In this document: positions 54,529 to 63,660 of the stretch, in pieces
Layout: each line of letters starts with the position of its first letter
How positions within the stretch are numbered: the stretch's first letter is position 1
Assembly (NCBI RefSeq): GCF_005116675.2
Contig: NZ_CP050699.1
Span: 3,247,001 to 3,311,000 of the forward strand
DNA length: 64,000 nt
DNA from: Desulfosediminicola ganghwensis
Lineage (GTDB): Bacteria; Desulfobacterota; Desulfobulbia; Desulfobulbales; Desulfocapsaceae
Reading direction: 5' to 3'
Notes under the pieces: generated by a model
Databases searched by the model: none
Told to the model about the DNA's origin: nothing
Seen by the model: the letters and a program-made list of their open reading frames with translations, nothing else
Translations under genes and position numbers: made by a program

Positions 54529-54564
54529 ACCCATACCGCTTGAGCAAGCGGTATGGGTGTTTTT
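54529..54564 (+). terminator. Intrinsic terminator of the NtrC-type gene
   Basis: Perfect 13-bp arms ACCCATACCGCTT / AAGCGGTATGGGT with a 4-base loop and a T-run. Confidence 0.9.
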
Positions 54565-54594
54565 GCGTTCAGTCATCGGGGGGAGCGAAGTATT

Positions 54595-55464
54595 TCAGGA
54601 TTGCTGATCCTGGCTTCCCCAGCGCAATTTGTTCCTGAGGATAGTGAAGTAGTCTCTTTTGGGGGAGACGATGAGTTGGAGCGGATGTTCCGCTGTGCTT
54701 ATCTGCAGGCTGTCTCCATCCTGCATTTCCCAGCATGGCTGACCATCAATGATAACCTGAGCGCACTCTGCGTTGCCATTGCTTTCGAATCCTGTAGTAA
54801 TGGGGGTTGTCGCCGGCAAAATTATAGGTCTGCTGCTTAGCATGAAAGGGCATATCGGGGTTACCAGAATCGTGGCAAGCCCGGGATGAACGAGTGGTCC
54901 GCCGGCAGAGAGATTATAGGCCGTGGAGCCGGTAGGAGAGGAAAAGATCAGTCCGTCTGCTTTATATGTTGTGATGTAATCGTCTCCGGCCCTGGTTGCA
55001 AGGTGGAGCAGACGGTCCAGGGTGTTCTTATTGATGACGATGTCATTTAAAGCGTAGCGGTACGGCTCAGGCCCCTCCTGTTTGAGTAACCGGGTCTTGA
55101 GCATCAGTCTGTTTTCAATCATTACCTTGCCGCTGAGCAGGTGAGACAGTGCGTTTTCAGTCTCTTCTGCGGCAAATTCTGTAAGAAATCCCAGGTTGCC
55201 AAGGTTGATTCCTGCTACTGGGATAGAGTGACGTGCCGCATCTTCTGCGATGTGCAGTAATGTTCCATCACCCCCCAGGGCAATAGCCGCGTCAAGATCC
55301 TCCGAAATAGTATTCAGCACAACGGAAATGCCTTGGGCCCGGAGTACGGAAGAAATCTTTTCGGCATGCTGCTGGGCGTGTGCGTCGTCCTTTTTGGTTA
55401 TAAGGCCAACTTTGCGAATTTTAATACTTCGCTCTGCTTTGAACGGTTTGCTGATAGTATTCAT
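54595..55464 (-). CDS. nadK: NAD kinase
   Basis: Makes NADP from NAD and ATP. The 289-residue protein has the GGDGTLL motif, GINLGNLGFLTEF, the NAD-binding ALNDIVI region, and the diphosphate-binding SSPTGSTAYNLSAGGPLVHP. Length is normal. Convergent with the NtrC-type gene. Confidence 0.94.
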   Translation of the reverse strand: MNTISKPFKAERSIKIRKVGLITKKDDAHAQQHAEKISSVLRAQGISVVLNTISEDLDAAIALGGDGTLLHIAEDAARHSIPVAGINLGNLGFLTEFAAEETENALSHLLSGKVMIENRLMLKTRLLKQEGPEPYRYALNDIVINKNTLDRLLHLATRAGDDYITTYKADGLIFSSPTGSTAYNLSAGGPLVHPGLATILVTPICPFMLSSRPIILPATTPITTGFESNGNAECAQVIIDGQPCWEMQDGDSLQISTAEHPLQLIVSPKRDYFTILRNKLRWGSQDQQS

Positions 55465-55722
55465 TCTAATAACCCGGCATGCGTTTTATGAGGTAGTGGA
55501 ATTTGAGAGAAGCACTCTGTTTCTTGTATCAAGCCAGCACGTTGTCTGCCAAGTTCTAATCAAGTCGATGATGAATTTCAATTGATAATTCAAGAATACC
55601 ATGTATCCTTTCCGGCAGAGTGTCCACGGTTCTTGTGGCCCACTCTTGAAGAAGGCAAGGTGTGATTGTACCTGGAAAATTCGAATTTACCGTGATAATA
55701 CGCCTCTTAGTGGGAGGAGAAT

Positions 55723-55908
55723 ATGATTGATAAGGATTTGCTGGCCATACTGGCCTGCCCGAAATGCAAGGGGCACTTGAAATATCTTGAAGCAAAGGAA
55801 GGGCTTGCCTGTGAAACATGCCTGCTGCTCTATGAAGTCAGGGAGAATATCCCTGTCATGGTCATAGAGGAAGCAAAGACCTTAAAGGCTGAGGATCTGG
55901 AGGGTTGA
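55723..55908 (+). CDS. Trm112 family protein
   Basis: Small zinc-binding-type protein of 61 residues: LLAILACPKCKGHLKYLE, then GLACETCLLLYEVRENIPVMV. This is the Trm112/YcaR family, which in bacteria is of uncertain role. GGGAGGAG lies just upstream of the ATG. Confidence 0.88.
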   Translation: MIDKDLLAILACPKCKGHLKYLEAKEGLACETCLLLYEVRENIPVMVIEEAKTLKAEDLEG

Positions 55909-55939
55909 ACGCCTTCAACATAAAACTTTCAGCAACATA

Positions 55940-55976
55940 CCATCGCCGGCAGCAGACTATACAACTCCGGCGATGG
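55940..55976. terminator. Bidirectional hairpin between Trm112 and ppsA
   Basis: Perfect 10-bp arms CCATCGCCGG / CCGGCGATGG with a 17-base loop. A short T-run follows on the plus strand. It separates the convergent genes. Confidence 0.6.
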
Positions 55977-55990
55977 TTTCTACAGGTTAC

Positions 55991-58444
55991 CTATTTAATC
56001 AGGCCCATCTCTTTTTCTTTTTCGCAAACCAGGAGTTTGGTTTTAACTGCTGTGTCTGGAATAAGGCTCATTGAGTCTATACCGCACTCAACCAGGAACA
56101 GGGCAAACTCGGGATAATCCGACGGTGCCTGCCCGCAGATGCCGATCTTTTTGCCCCTGCGCTTGGCGGTTTCAATAACCATCTTCACCATCGTTTTAAC
56201 TGCTTCGTTACGCTCATCGAAAATGTGAGCAACAAGGTCAGAGTCGCGGTCAAGGCCAAGGGTCAGCTGGGTCAGGTCGTTGGAGCCGATGGAAAAGCCG
56301 TCGAAAATATCGGCAAATGCATCTGCTGAGATAACATTTGAAGGAATCTCGCACATCACGTAGATTTCAAGGCCGTTTTCTCCCTGAACGAGACCGAATT
56401 TCTTCATGGTCTCTATAACCTTTCTGCCTTCTTCGGGAGTGCGGCAAAAGGGTACCATCAACTTGATGTTGGTGAGTCCCATCTCATTTCTGGCTTTCAG
56501 GAGTCCTTCGCATTCCATCTCAAACGCATCTATGTACTTATCGTCGTAATAGCGAGAGGCACCACGCCAGCCTATCATTGGGTTTGATTCGACCGGTTCG
56601 TAGAGTTTTCCGCCAATGAGGTTGGCATATTCGTTGGATTTGAAATCGGACAGTCGAACAATAACGTCGCGTGGGTAAAAGCCTGCACCGATCCGTCCTA
56701 CGCCTTCTGCAATCTTGTCGATGAAGAACTGACGTTTATTGTGAGGGTAGGCAGTGGTTTTCTCCTCAATTTTTTCAACGATTTGCTGAACTTCTTCGTC
56801 ACCCGCAGCAGCTTTTTCTATGAGGTTGTCGAAATTGTGGAGCGCCATCGGGTGAATACCGATATGGGCGTTGATGATAAATTCCTGTCGTGCCAGACCT
56901 ACACCGTCGTTTGGTACCTGGCATTCGACGAATGCCTTTTCCGGAATACCAACGTTGAGCATGATTTTGGTGCGGGTGTCAGGGATGGTGTCGAGGTTGG
57001 TCGTGTTGATGGAGAAGTCCAGCAGTCCGTCATAGACATTACCGGTCTCACCATCGGCACAGCTGACGGTGATGTCCTGACCGGTGGTGATTTTTTTGGT
57101 GCCGTCTTCTGTACCGATAACACAGGGAATACCAAGCTCTCGGGAGATGATGGCTGCATGGCAGGTGCGGCCGCCCCTGTTGGTCACGATACCGCCTGCT
57201 TTTTTCATTACCGGTTCCCAGTCGGGATCAGTCATATCAGTGACAAGTACTTCACCCGGTTGGAAATCATGGATGCCGGCAACGGTCTCAATCACCCGGG
57301 ATTTACCCTGGCCGATTTTGGTACCTACTGCCTGGCCCGAGGTGAGAATGTTGCCATGCTCTTTGAGGATGTATGTCTCAGTGATGTTTTTGGAGTTTTG
57401 TGAATGAACGGTCTCCGGCCGAGCCTGGACAACGAACAGTTCACCGGTACCGACGGTTTCGCCGTCACCGTCTTTGGCCCATTCGATATCCATGTTGCTG
57501 CCGTAATGATCTTCAATGTGAAGGGCCCATTCTGAGAGCTTAAGGAGGTCATCATCGTTTAAGATATAGCTACCTCGTTCTGCCGGAGTGGTAGCAATGT
57601 TGACCACAGTCTCTTCGGCGTCTTCAGCCTCGTTGTAGATCATCTTTATTTCTTTACTGCCGACCTTTCTGGAGACTACAGGGCGTTTTCCTTCCCTGAG
57701 AGTCGGCTTGAAGACATAAAATTCGTCAGGAATGACTGCACCTTGAACGACGTTTTCACCGAGTCCCCATGAACCTGTAAGGTAGACGACATTCTCGTAC
57801 CCGGATTCGGTATCAAGGGTAAACATAACACCGGAACAGGCCGCATCTGAGCGAACCATCTTCTGAACCACGATAGAAAGGTACACATCAAACTGGCTGA
57901 ACCCTTTGTCGTGTCGGTAGGAGATGGCCCTGTCGGTAAAAAGGCTGGCAAAGCACTGGCTGCAGTAGTCAAGAACCGCATCATCGCCGCGAACGTTCAG
58001 GTAGGTGTCCTGTTGGCCGGCAAATGAAGCATCCGGCAGATCTTCGGCGGTGGCGGAAGAGCGAACAGCTACATCAACGTTTTTGCCATATTCTGCTTCC
58101 ATTTTGTGATACGCTTCAAGAATCGCATCGCGAAGATCGTCTGGAAATTTGATGTTTCGTATGAGTTCACGAACCTTTCGGCCACGCTCCTGGAGATTGC
58201 GGAGATCGTGGGTATCGAGATCAGAAAGAATCTCAGATACAGCCTTGTCCATGCCTGTGGATTCGATCAGGTGTCGATAAGCATATGCAGTGATCGCAAA
58301 GCCGTGTGGGATATTGACTCCTTTTGAGGTAAGATGTCGGTACATCTCACCGAGTGAGGCGTTCTTGCCACCAACCAGTGGCACGTCATCAATAGAGATA
58401 TCATCGAACCAGAGAATGAACTCTGTGGCGTGTTGATCACTCAT
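55991..58444 (-). CDS. ppsA: Phosphoenolpyruvate synthase
   Basis: Converts pyruvate, ATP and water to PEP, AMP and phosphate (gluconeogenesis). The 817-residue protein has the N-terminal ATP-grasp part (PLVGGKNASLGEMY, VRSSATAEDLPDASFAGQQD), the phosphohistidine site NRGGRTCHAAIISRELGIP and the PEP-binding barrel (YEPVESNPMIGWRGASRY, GFSIGSNDLTQLTLGLDRDS, IGICGQAPSD). The ATG at 58444 has AGGAG upstream and is used instead of 58483. Length fits PpsA (about 790-820). Confidence 0.95.
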   Translation of the reverse strand: MSDQHATEFILWFDDISIDDVPLVGGKNASLGEMYRHLTSKGVNIPHGFAITAYAYRHLIESTGMDKAVSEILSDLDTHDLRNLQERGRKVRELIRNIKFPDDLRDAILEAYHKMEAEYGKNVDVAVRSSATAEDLPDASFAGQQDTYLNVRGDDAVLDYCSQCFASLFTDRAISYRHDKGFSQFDVYLSIVVQKMVRSDAACSGVMFTLDTESGYENVVYLTGSWGLGENVVQGAVIPDEFYVFKPTLREGKRPVVSRKVGSKEIKMIYNEAEDAEETVVNIATTPAERGSYILNDDDLLKLSEWALHIEDHYGSNMDIEWAKDGDGETVGTGELFVVQARPETVHSQNSKNITETYILKEHGNILTSGQAVGTKIGQGKSRVIETVAGIHDFQPGEVLVTDMTDPDWEPVMKKAGGIVTNRGGRTCHAAIISRELGIPCVIGTEDGTKKITTGQDITVSCADGETGNVYDGLLDFSINTTNLDTIPDTRTKIMLNVGIPEKAFVECQVPNDGVGLARQEFIINAHIGIHPMALHNFDNLIEKAAAGDEEVQQIVEKIEEKTTAYPHNKRQFFIDKIAEGVGRIGAGFYPRDVIVRLSDFKSNEYANLIGGKLYEPVESNPMIGWRGASRYYDDKYIDAFEMECEGLLKARNEMGLTNIKLMVPFCRTPEEGRKVIETMKKFGLVQGENGLEIYVMCEIPSNVISADAFADIFDGFSIGSNDLTQLTLGLDRDSDLVAHIFDERNEAVKTMVKMVIETAKRRGKKIGICGQAPSDYPEFALFLVECGIDSMSLIPDTAVKTKLLVCEKEKEMGLIK

Positions 58445-58776
58445 TACGGCATTTCTCCTGAACTGTTTTGGGGTGTGATACACGAAAACGTGCTATTGGA
58501 TTGAAAAGGGCTATACCCTGTATTGTACCGGGTGACACTCGAAAGTTGTTCCGAGTCTGTGCGCGAGCATATTAGATTATCAGTAATTTTGCACGATAGT
58601 ACAAGTGTTACTTATGCATGTCAAGAAGGTAGAGCGGGGCAAATAGAAAAAAATCTGTACATGGACAGGCTTGTCGCTTAAGAAAGATGCGGTAGAATTA
58701 CATATGGATTCAGAATGTTTATCTGTGTCAATGGTTGCCGGGATCGGTTTTTGACAACAAAATACGGGGGCTGCAT
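58445..58776. other. Intergenic region between ppsA and the phosphohexomutase gene
   Basis: About 330 bp between divergent genes. No gene, RNA or strong hairpin was recognised. Both promoters should lie here. Confidence 0.4.
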
Positions 58777-60513
58777 ATGTCACATAGTAAGGATGTGGAG
58801 CAATTTAAAGCCAAGTATATAATCGAAGACGATCATGCTGCAAGTGATTATTTCAGCATGATTAAAGAACTTGTAAAAATAAGAAATGAGACCAGTGACT
58901 TTTCATGGCAGACAGAGATAGATACAGTCTATGCCATGGTTCGTAAAGAACTGGTTGAAAACCATGGTAAGCCATTGAGCCCATTGAAATTTGGTACTTC
59001 AGGCTGGCGTGGAATACTTGGGAAAGATGTTTTTGCCCGATCGATTGGTTGTGTAACAGCTGCCATAGTCGAGATGTACCGGCTGGTGGAATCAGACCCT
59101 GTCATGACCAGCAGTCTTGGAGTTCAAGATTTTGATGAAGCGAAAAAGCGTGGTTGTGTGCTTGGCTATGACAACCGCTTCGGCGGGGAGTTGCTTGCCA
59201 GGGCGGTGGTAAAAGTGCTGACAGATAATGGTTTTACAGTCTATTACTCAGGTGAATCAACGACCGGTGCGCTGTCTGCTGCGGTACTCGAACTTCATGC
59301 GGCATTTTCCATAAACCTGACCCCCTCCCATAATCCTCTCGAGTATGGTGGGTATAAATTCAATGCGGCCGATGCGGGACCGGCAGCAGCAGAAGTCACC
59401 GAGACTATAACCCGACTGGCCAGGGAAATTATCGATAGTGATTTTGATATCGAAAGTTCGGCCATTACGGGCCTTGAGATACTTTCCTTGTCTGGAGTAA
59501 CTGAAATCAGAGCACTGGATTACTGGAAGACTCTGGTGAGGAAAAATGTTGATGTGCATGGGATTGACTACGATCAGATAGTAAAAGATTACGCCGATGC
59601 GACAGATTTGATTGTGGCCATAGACTCTGTTCACGGTGCGTCTCGAAATGATATTTGCGAACTTCTTGAGGTAGAAAAAGGAACCGGCTACTTTGGCTTA
59701 CGGGATACACCGGATGTGACTTTCGGTGGCATAGCCCCGGAACCGTCATCGGCAAATATCAAAGCCATACATGAATTGCTTGCCGGCCGTTCTGAAAAAT
59801 ACCGGGTGGGTGCGATCATTGACCCGGATGGAGATCGAATTCGGTTCACAGACGGCAGGGAAGAGATCAGTATGAACCAGTTTGGTGCTATGGCCTACCA
59901 TTTCCTTGTTGTTCACAAAAAGAAAAAGGGGATGGTGGCGAAAACTGTTGCCACTTCCAACATGGCGAACCAGCTGGCTGAATCTTTTGGTGAAAAGGTT
60001 TTTGAACCGAGGGTCGGTTTTAAGGAATTTAAACCGGTTATGGGGAAGGCCCTGGTCTTTTTCGAAGAATCAGACGGAATATCGATTATTGGACACACTC
60101 CGGAAAAAGATGCTTACATTGGACTGCTGCTTGCCCTTGATATGGTACTCACAACCGGCAAAAACCTGAGTGAATACAAAGATGAAATTGAGGCGGAGTT
60201 CGGTGCATTTTATGCCGATCGGGACGGAATTGAAGTGAGCTACCGAGGTGAAGAGCTTCTGGAAAGGCTGAAAGAACTTGAAAAGTATGGTAGAGGAAGC
60301 TCTCTTATTGTGGGTGGCGAGCCAAAAGAGATTGTTGAGGTCATCACTATTGATGGCCGAAAGATGATTCTTGACGATGGCTCGTGGCTTATGATACGAC
60401 CCTCAGGAACTGAACCCAAGGTCCGGTTTTATGTCGAGTCGCGCACTCCGGACGGGACGCAGGATCTGGTCGAAACTGCGCAGAGGTTGCTCAGGGAGAT
60501 TCAGCTCGTTTAA
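58777..60513 (+). CDS. Phosphoglucomutase / phosphomannomutase family protein
   Basis: Alpha-D-phosphohexomutase of 578 residues. The phosphoserine loop is LTPSHNPLEYGGYKFN (about residue 184), metal site AIIDPDGDRIRF (about 348), sugar-binding FEESDGISIIGHTPEKDA and the phosphate-binding RPSGTEPKVRFYVE. The N-terminal FGTSGWRG is also present. The substrate (glucose or mannose) is not decided by the motifs. ATG at 58777 chosen, GGGGG upstream. Confidence 0.9.
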   Translation: MSHSKDVEQFKAKYIIEDDHAASDYFSMIKELVKIRNETSDFSWQTEIDTVYAMVRKELVENHGKPLSPLKFGTSGWRGILGKDVFARSIGCVTAAIVEMYRLVESDPVMTSSLGVQDFDEAKKRGCVLGYDNRFGGELLARAVVKVLTDNGFTVYYSGESTTGALSAAVLELHAAFSINLTPSHNPLEYGGYKFNAADAGPAAAEVTETITRLAREIIDSDFDIESSAITGLEILSLSGVTEIRALDYWKTLVRKNVDVHGIDYDQIVKDYADATDLIVAIDSVHGASRNDICELLEVEKGTGYFGLRDTPDVTFGGIAPEPSSANIKAIHELLAGRSEKYRVGAIIDPDGDRIRFTDGREEISMNQFGAMAYHFLVVHKKKKGMVAKTVATSNMANQLAESFGEKVFEPRVGFKEFKPVMGKALVFFEESDGISIIGHTPEKDAYIGLLLALDMVLTTGKNLSEYKDEIEAEFGAFYADRDGIEVSYRGEELLERLKELEKYGRGSSLIVGGEPKEIVEVITIDGRKMILDDGSWLMIRPSGTEPKVRFYVESRTPDGTQDLVETAQRLLREIQLV

Positions 60514-60653
60514 AGCTGCGGAAAATAGAAGTACCACAGTAAGTCAATGGTATAGAAATTGTTAAAAAAATCGAAGTTGCATTTTAGGCTTTCCGTATTA
60601 TTGTCAGCATATAACAGATAATCATAGTGAATTGTTATTTTTAGGAGCCATCA

Positions 60654-61490
60654 ATGTGGGAATATACTGATAAGGTTCAGGAGCATTTCCTGAATCCGAG
60701 AAACGTTGGAGAAGTAGATGATGCAAATGGTACCGGTGATGTCGGTTCTCTTGCCTGTGGGGATGCCTTGAAGCTGACCATAAAGGTGGATGAGAACGAT
60801 GTGATTACCGATGCCAAATTCAAGACCTTCGGTTGCGCAAGTGCAATCGCCTCATCTTCTGCTTTGACTGAAATGATCAAGGGTATGCCGGTCTCTGAAG
60901 CCGAGAAGATCACTAATGAAGATATTGCTGATTTCCTGGGCGGATTGCCAAAAGAGAAAATGCACTGCTCAGTGATGGGAAGAGAGGCACTTGAAGCTGC
61001 CATCGCTGATTTTCGTGGCATGGTGCTGCCGATGGCTGAAGGTGAAATCGTCTGTGAGTGCTTCGGAGTGACTGATATCGAGGTTCGCCGTGCCATTCAG
61101 GAGTCAAACCTTCGCTCAGTCGAAGAAATCACCAATTTTACCAAAGCTGGTGGTGGCTGCGGAAAATGTGAAGATAAACTTCGGGCGATTCTGGAAGAAA
61201 CTGTTGTCGGTGCCAAGCAGGTGAAGCTTGAAGATGCAGCTCCAAAACGCATGACCACCTTGCAGAAAATTAAAAAAATTGAAGAAGTCCTCGAGAGAGA
61301 GGTTCGACCCGGCCTGCGTAAAGATGGCGGTGACATCGAATTGATCGACGTAGATGGCGATTTTGTTATAGTTTCGCTGCGTGGGGCGTGCAAGAGTTGT
61401 CATAAGTCTCAGACCACGATTAAAGAATATGTTGAGGTGAAACTCCGTGAACTGGTTCTGGATACTCTTATTGTGGAGGAAGCAAACTGA
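60654..61490 (+). CDS. nifU: Iron-sulfur cluster assembly scaffold NifU
   Basis: Three-domain NifU of 278 residues. The N-terminal IscU-like domain has cysteines in SLACGDALKL, FGCASAIASS and MHCSVMG. The central [2Fe-2S] domain has CECFGVTD and GGGCGKCEDKL. The C-terminal Nfu domain has the CxxC in RGACKSCHKS. It accepts sulfur from NifS and builds Fe-S clusters. Its TGA overlaps the nifS ATG. Used here as the general assembly system, since no nif structural genes are near. Confidence 0.94.
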   Translation: MWEYTDKVQEHFLNPRNVGEVDDANGTGDVGSLACGDALKLTIKVDENDVITDAKFKTFGCASAIASSSALTEMIKGMPVSEAEKITNEDIADFLGGLPKEKMHCSVMGREALEAAIADFRGMVLPMAEGEIVCECFGVTDIEVRRAIQESNLRSVEEITNFTKAGGGCGKCEDKLRAILEETVVGAKQVKLEDAAPKRMTTLQKIKKIEEVLEREVRPGLRKDGGDIELIDVDGDFVIVSLRGACKSCHKSQTTIKEYVEVKLRELVLDTLIVEEAN

Positions 61491-62680
61491 TGAGCCAGAA
61501 AAACGAAGAAGTAGTCTATCTTGACAACAACGCCACAACGTGTGTTGCCCCTGAGGTTGTCGAGGCAATGATGCCGTACCTCACTCAGTTTTATGGCAAT
61601 CCATCCAGCATGTACAATTTTGGCGGCCAGGTCGGTGAATCCCTGAAGATAGCCCGTAAGCAGGTGGCTGATCTGATTGGTGCAGATCCGGAGGAGATAA
61701 CCTTCACCAGTTGTGGTACCGAAAGTGATTCAACAGCGATTCTCTCAGCTTTGCAGTCGTTTCCGGAGAAGCGTCATATTGTCACTACCAGGGTCGAGCA
61801 TCCTGCAGTTAAGAATCTCTGCGATACAGTCGATACTCTCACCGGGCATAAACACCGTATCACCCGCCTCAAGGTAGATGCCGAAGGTATGCTGGATCTC
61901 GATGAGTACAAAGCTGCCTTAGGTGATGACACCGCAATCGTCAGTGTAATGTGGGCCAACAACGAGACCGGTGTTATTTTTCCAATTGAAGAGATGGCCC
62001 GTATTGCGAAGGAACGTGGTATTCTCTTTCACACCGATGCTGTTCAGGCGGTAGGCAAGGTGCCGATCAACCTGAAAGAGTTAGAGGTGGATTTTCTCTC
62101 CATTTCAGGACATAAGTTGCATGCACCCAAAGGTGTGGGCGTACTGTATGTAAAACGAGGTACACCATATACTCCATTTCTTGCTGGTGGACACCAGGAG
62201 CATGGACGACGTGGCGGTACCGAGAACGTGGCTTCCATCGTCGGTCTGGGTAAAGCATGTGAGCTTGCTGCTGCCAAGATGGAAGAAGAAAACACCAGGG
62301 TCAAGGCACTGCGTGACAAACTTGAGCAGGGACTTCTCGCATCTATTCCCAACTCAATGCTGAACGGGCATAAAACAGAAAGACTTCCCAATACCGCAAA
62401 CGTAAGTTTTGAATATGTTGAGGGAGAGGCTATATTGCTGCATATGAACCGGTATAAAATCTGTGCCTCATCCGGGTCTGCATGTACCTCCGGGTCACTG
62501 GAACCATCCCATGTCCTCAGGGCGATGGGTGTTCCATTCACGGCGGCACATGGTTCTATCCGGTTTTCACTCAGCGTGTACAATACAGAGGCAGAAGTTG
62601 ATTTCGTTCTGGAGAAGATGCCGGAGATCATTGAGTCTCTGCGCAAAATGTCCCCATTCTGGAAAGGTGATCAAACATGA
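61490..62680 (+). CDS. nifS: Cysteine desulfurase NifS
   Basis: PLP enzyme supplying sulfur to NifU, 396 residues. N-terminus VVYLDNNATTCVAPEVVEAM, PLP aspartate region NNETGVIFPIEEMA, PLP lysine in SISGHKLHAPKGVG (about 206) and active cysteine in SSGSACTSGSLEPSHVLRAMG (about 332), the long-loop group I (NifS/IscS) type. Its stop overlaps the thyX start as ATGA. Confidence 0.94.
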   Translation: MSQKNEEVVYLDNNATTCVAPEVVEAMMPYLTQFYGNPSSMYNFGGQVGESLKIARKQVADLIGADPEEITFTSCGTESDSTAILSALQSFPEKRHIVTTRVEHPAVKNLCDTVDTLTGHKHRITRLKVDAEGMLDLDEYKAALGDDTAIVSVMWANNETGVIFPIEEMARIAKERGILFHTDAVQAVGKVPINLKELEVDFLSISGHKLHAPKGVGVLYVKRGTPYTPFLAGGHQEHGRRGGTENVASIVGLGKACELAAAKMEEENTRVKALRDKLEQGLLASIPNSMLNGHKTERLPNTANVSFEYVEGEAILLHMNRYKICASSGSACTSGSLEPSHVLRAMGVPFTAAHGSIRFSLSVYNTEAEVDFVLEKMPEIIESLRKMSPFWKGDQT

Positions 62681-63603
62681 TAATCGTTGAGCCGTCATTT
62701 GAAATTCAATATGATCTGGACAGACAGCCTATCGCTGTACGATTGGAAACATGTGGGCGTATCTGCTACAAGAGTGAAGATAAAATCACCGAAGAGTCAG
62801 CTGTACCATTTGTAAAGAAGATCGCAGCGCATGGACATAATTCCGTGCTTGAGATGGCTGTAGCCACTTATAACGTGGTTTGTCATCCAGACCATGTGCT
62901 TGAATTTCATGCCTGCCAGCCAAAATTCTTTGTGACTGACAGGACGGATTCCGGATTTATTGTGACCGGATCGATTCGTGCTTTCCGTGAAATGTACGGC
63001 AACTATGCTGATAACAGTGTAGTGAGCGAACTGGTACGTGACCTTGCCGGACGCTACCAGTATCTGTTTGAGGGTGTTTATCTGCCGGCGGAGTCGTTGC
63101 CCCCACATGAGGAAATCAGCATTACCAAGCTGAGCCTTGATGAGGTGGAGGACCTGCCTGTAAATCTGCTTGCCCGTCATCGCTTTGTGGGGGTCAAAAT
63201 GATCACTAACAGGGCAGTGACCCACGAACTTGTACGACATAGACCGTGTTCCTACTTGCAGGAGAGCCAGAGATATTGTCGCTATAATCAGGACAAATTC
63301 GGTAACCAGGTAACCTTCATTAAGCCTATGTTTTATGAGGATGGTTCCCCCGAATATCAGCTTTGGAAAGAGGCAATGGAGGAGACCGAAAAGCTCTATT
63401 TAAAGCTTCTCGAAAATTCGACTCCACAGGCAGCGCGAACTGTGCTCCCTAATTCCTGTAAGACAGAGATTATCACCTACTGTAATCTTGAAGAGTGGAA
63501 GCATATATTTTCATTGCGCACTTCTCCTGCGGCAGAGCCTTCAATGAGGGAGATAATGATCCCGCTCGAAGAAGAGATGCGAAAAAGGTTCCCTGTCCTG
63601 TAA
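62677..63603 (+). CDS. thyX: Flavin-dependent thymidylate synthase
   Basis: Methylates dUMP to dTMP using FAD and methylene-tetrahydrofolate. The ThyX motif RHRPCSYLQESQRY (RHRxxSxxxxSxR, about residue 187) is intact. It has 308 residues, longer than the usual 220-270, through an extended N-terminal and middle part. It overlaps nifS by 4 bp, an uncommon pairing with an Fe-S gene. Confidence 0.94.
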   Translation: MIIVEPSFEIQYDLDRQPIAVRLETCGRICYKSEDKITEESAVPFVKKIAAHGHNSVLEMAVATYNVVCHPDHVLEFHACQPKFFVTDRTDSGFIVTGSIRAFREMYGNYADNSVVSELVRDLAGRYQYLFEGVYLPAESLPPHEEISITKLSLDEVEDLPVNLLARHRFVGVKMITNRAVTHELVRHRPCSYLQESQRYCRYNQDKFGNQVTFIKPMFYEDGSPEYQLWKEAMEETEKLYLKLLENSTPQAARTVLPNSCKTEIITYCNLEEWKHIFSLRTSPAAEPSMREIMIPLEEEMRKRFPVL

Positions 63604-63623
63604 TACAAACGTACCGAACTCAA

Positions 63624-63660
63624 ATAAAAATCCCGAACATTTCATGTTCGGGATTTTTAT
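63624..63660. terminator. Intrinsic terminator of the nifU-nifS-thyX operon
   Basis: Perfect 17-bp arms ATAAAAATCCCGAACAT / ATGTTCGGGATTTTTAT with a 3-base loop; works in both senses. Confidence 0.92.

Noticed and set aside
56741-57403. 220-codon open frame on the plus strand inside ppsA
   Set aside because: It is antisense to a fully supported ppsA with intact motifs, and its translation has no recognisable domain.
62044-62646. 200-codon minus-strand frame inside nifS
   Set aside because: Shadow of the nifS coding strand; serine- and arginine-rich composition typical of antisense frames.
60654-62680. NifU/NifS as evidence of nitrogen fixation
   Set aside because: No nif structural or regulatory genes are near; these proteins also serve as the general Fe-S system in many anaerobes.
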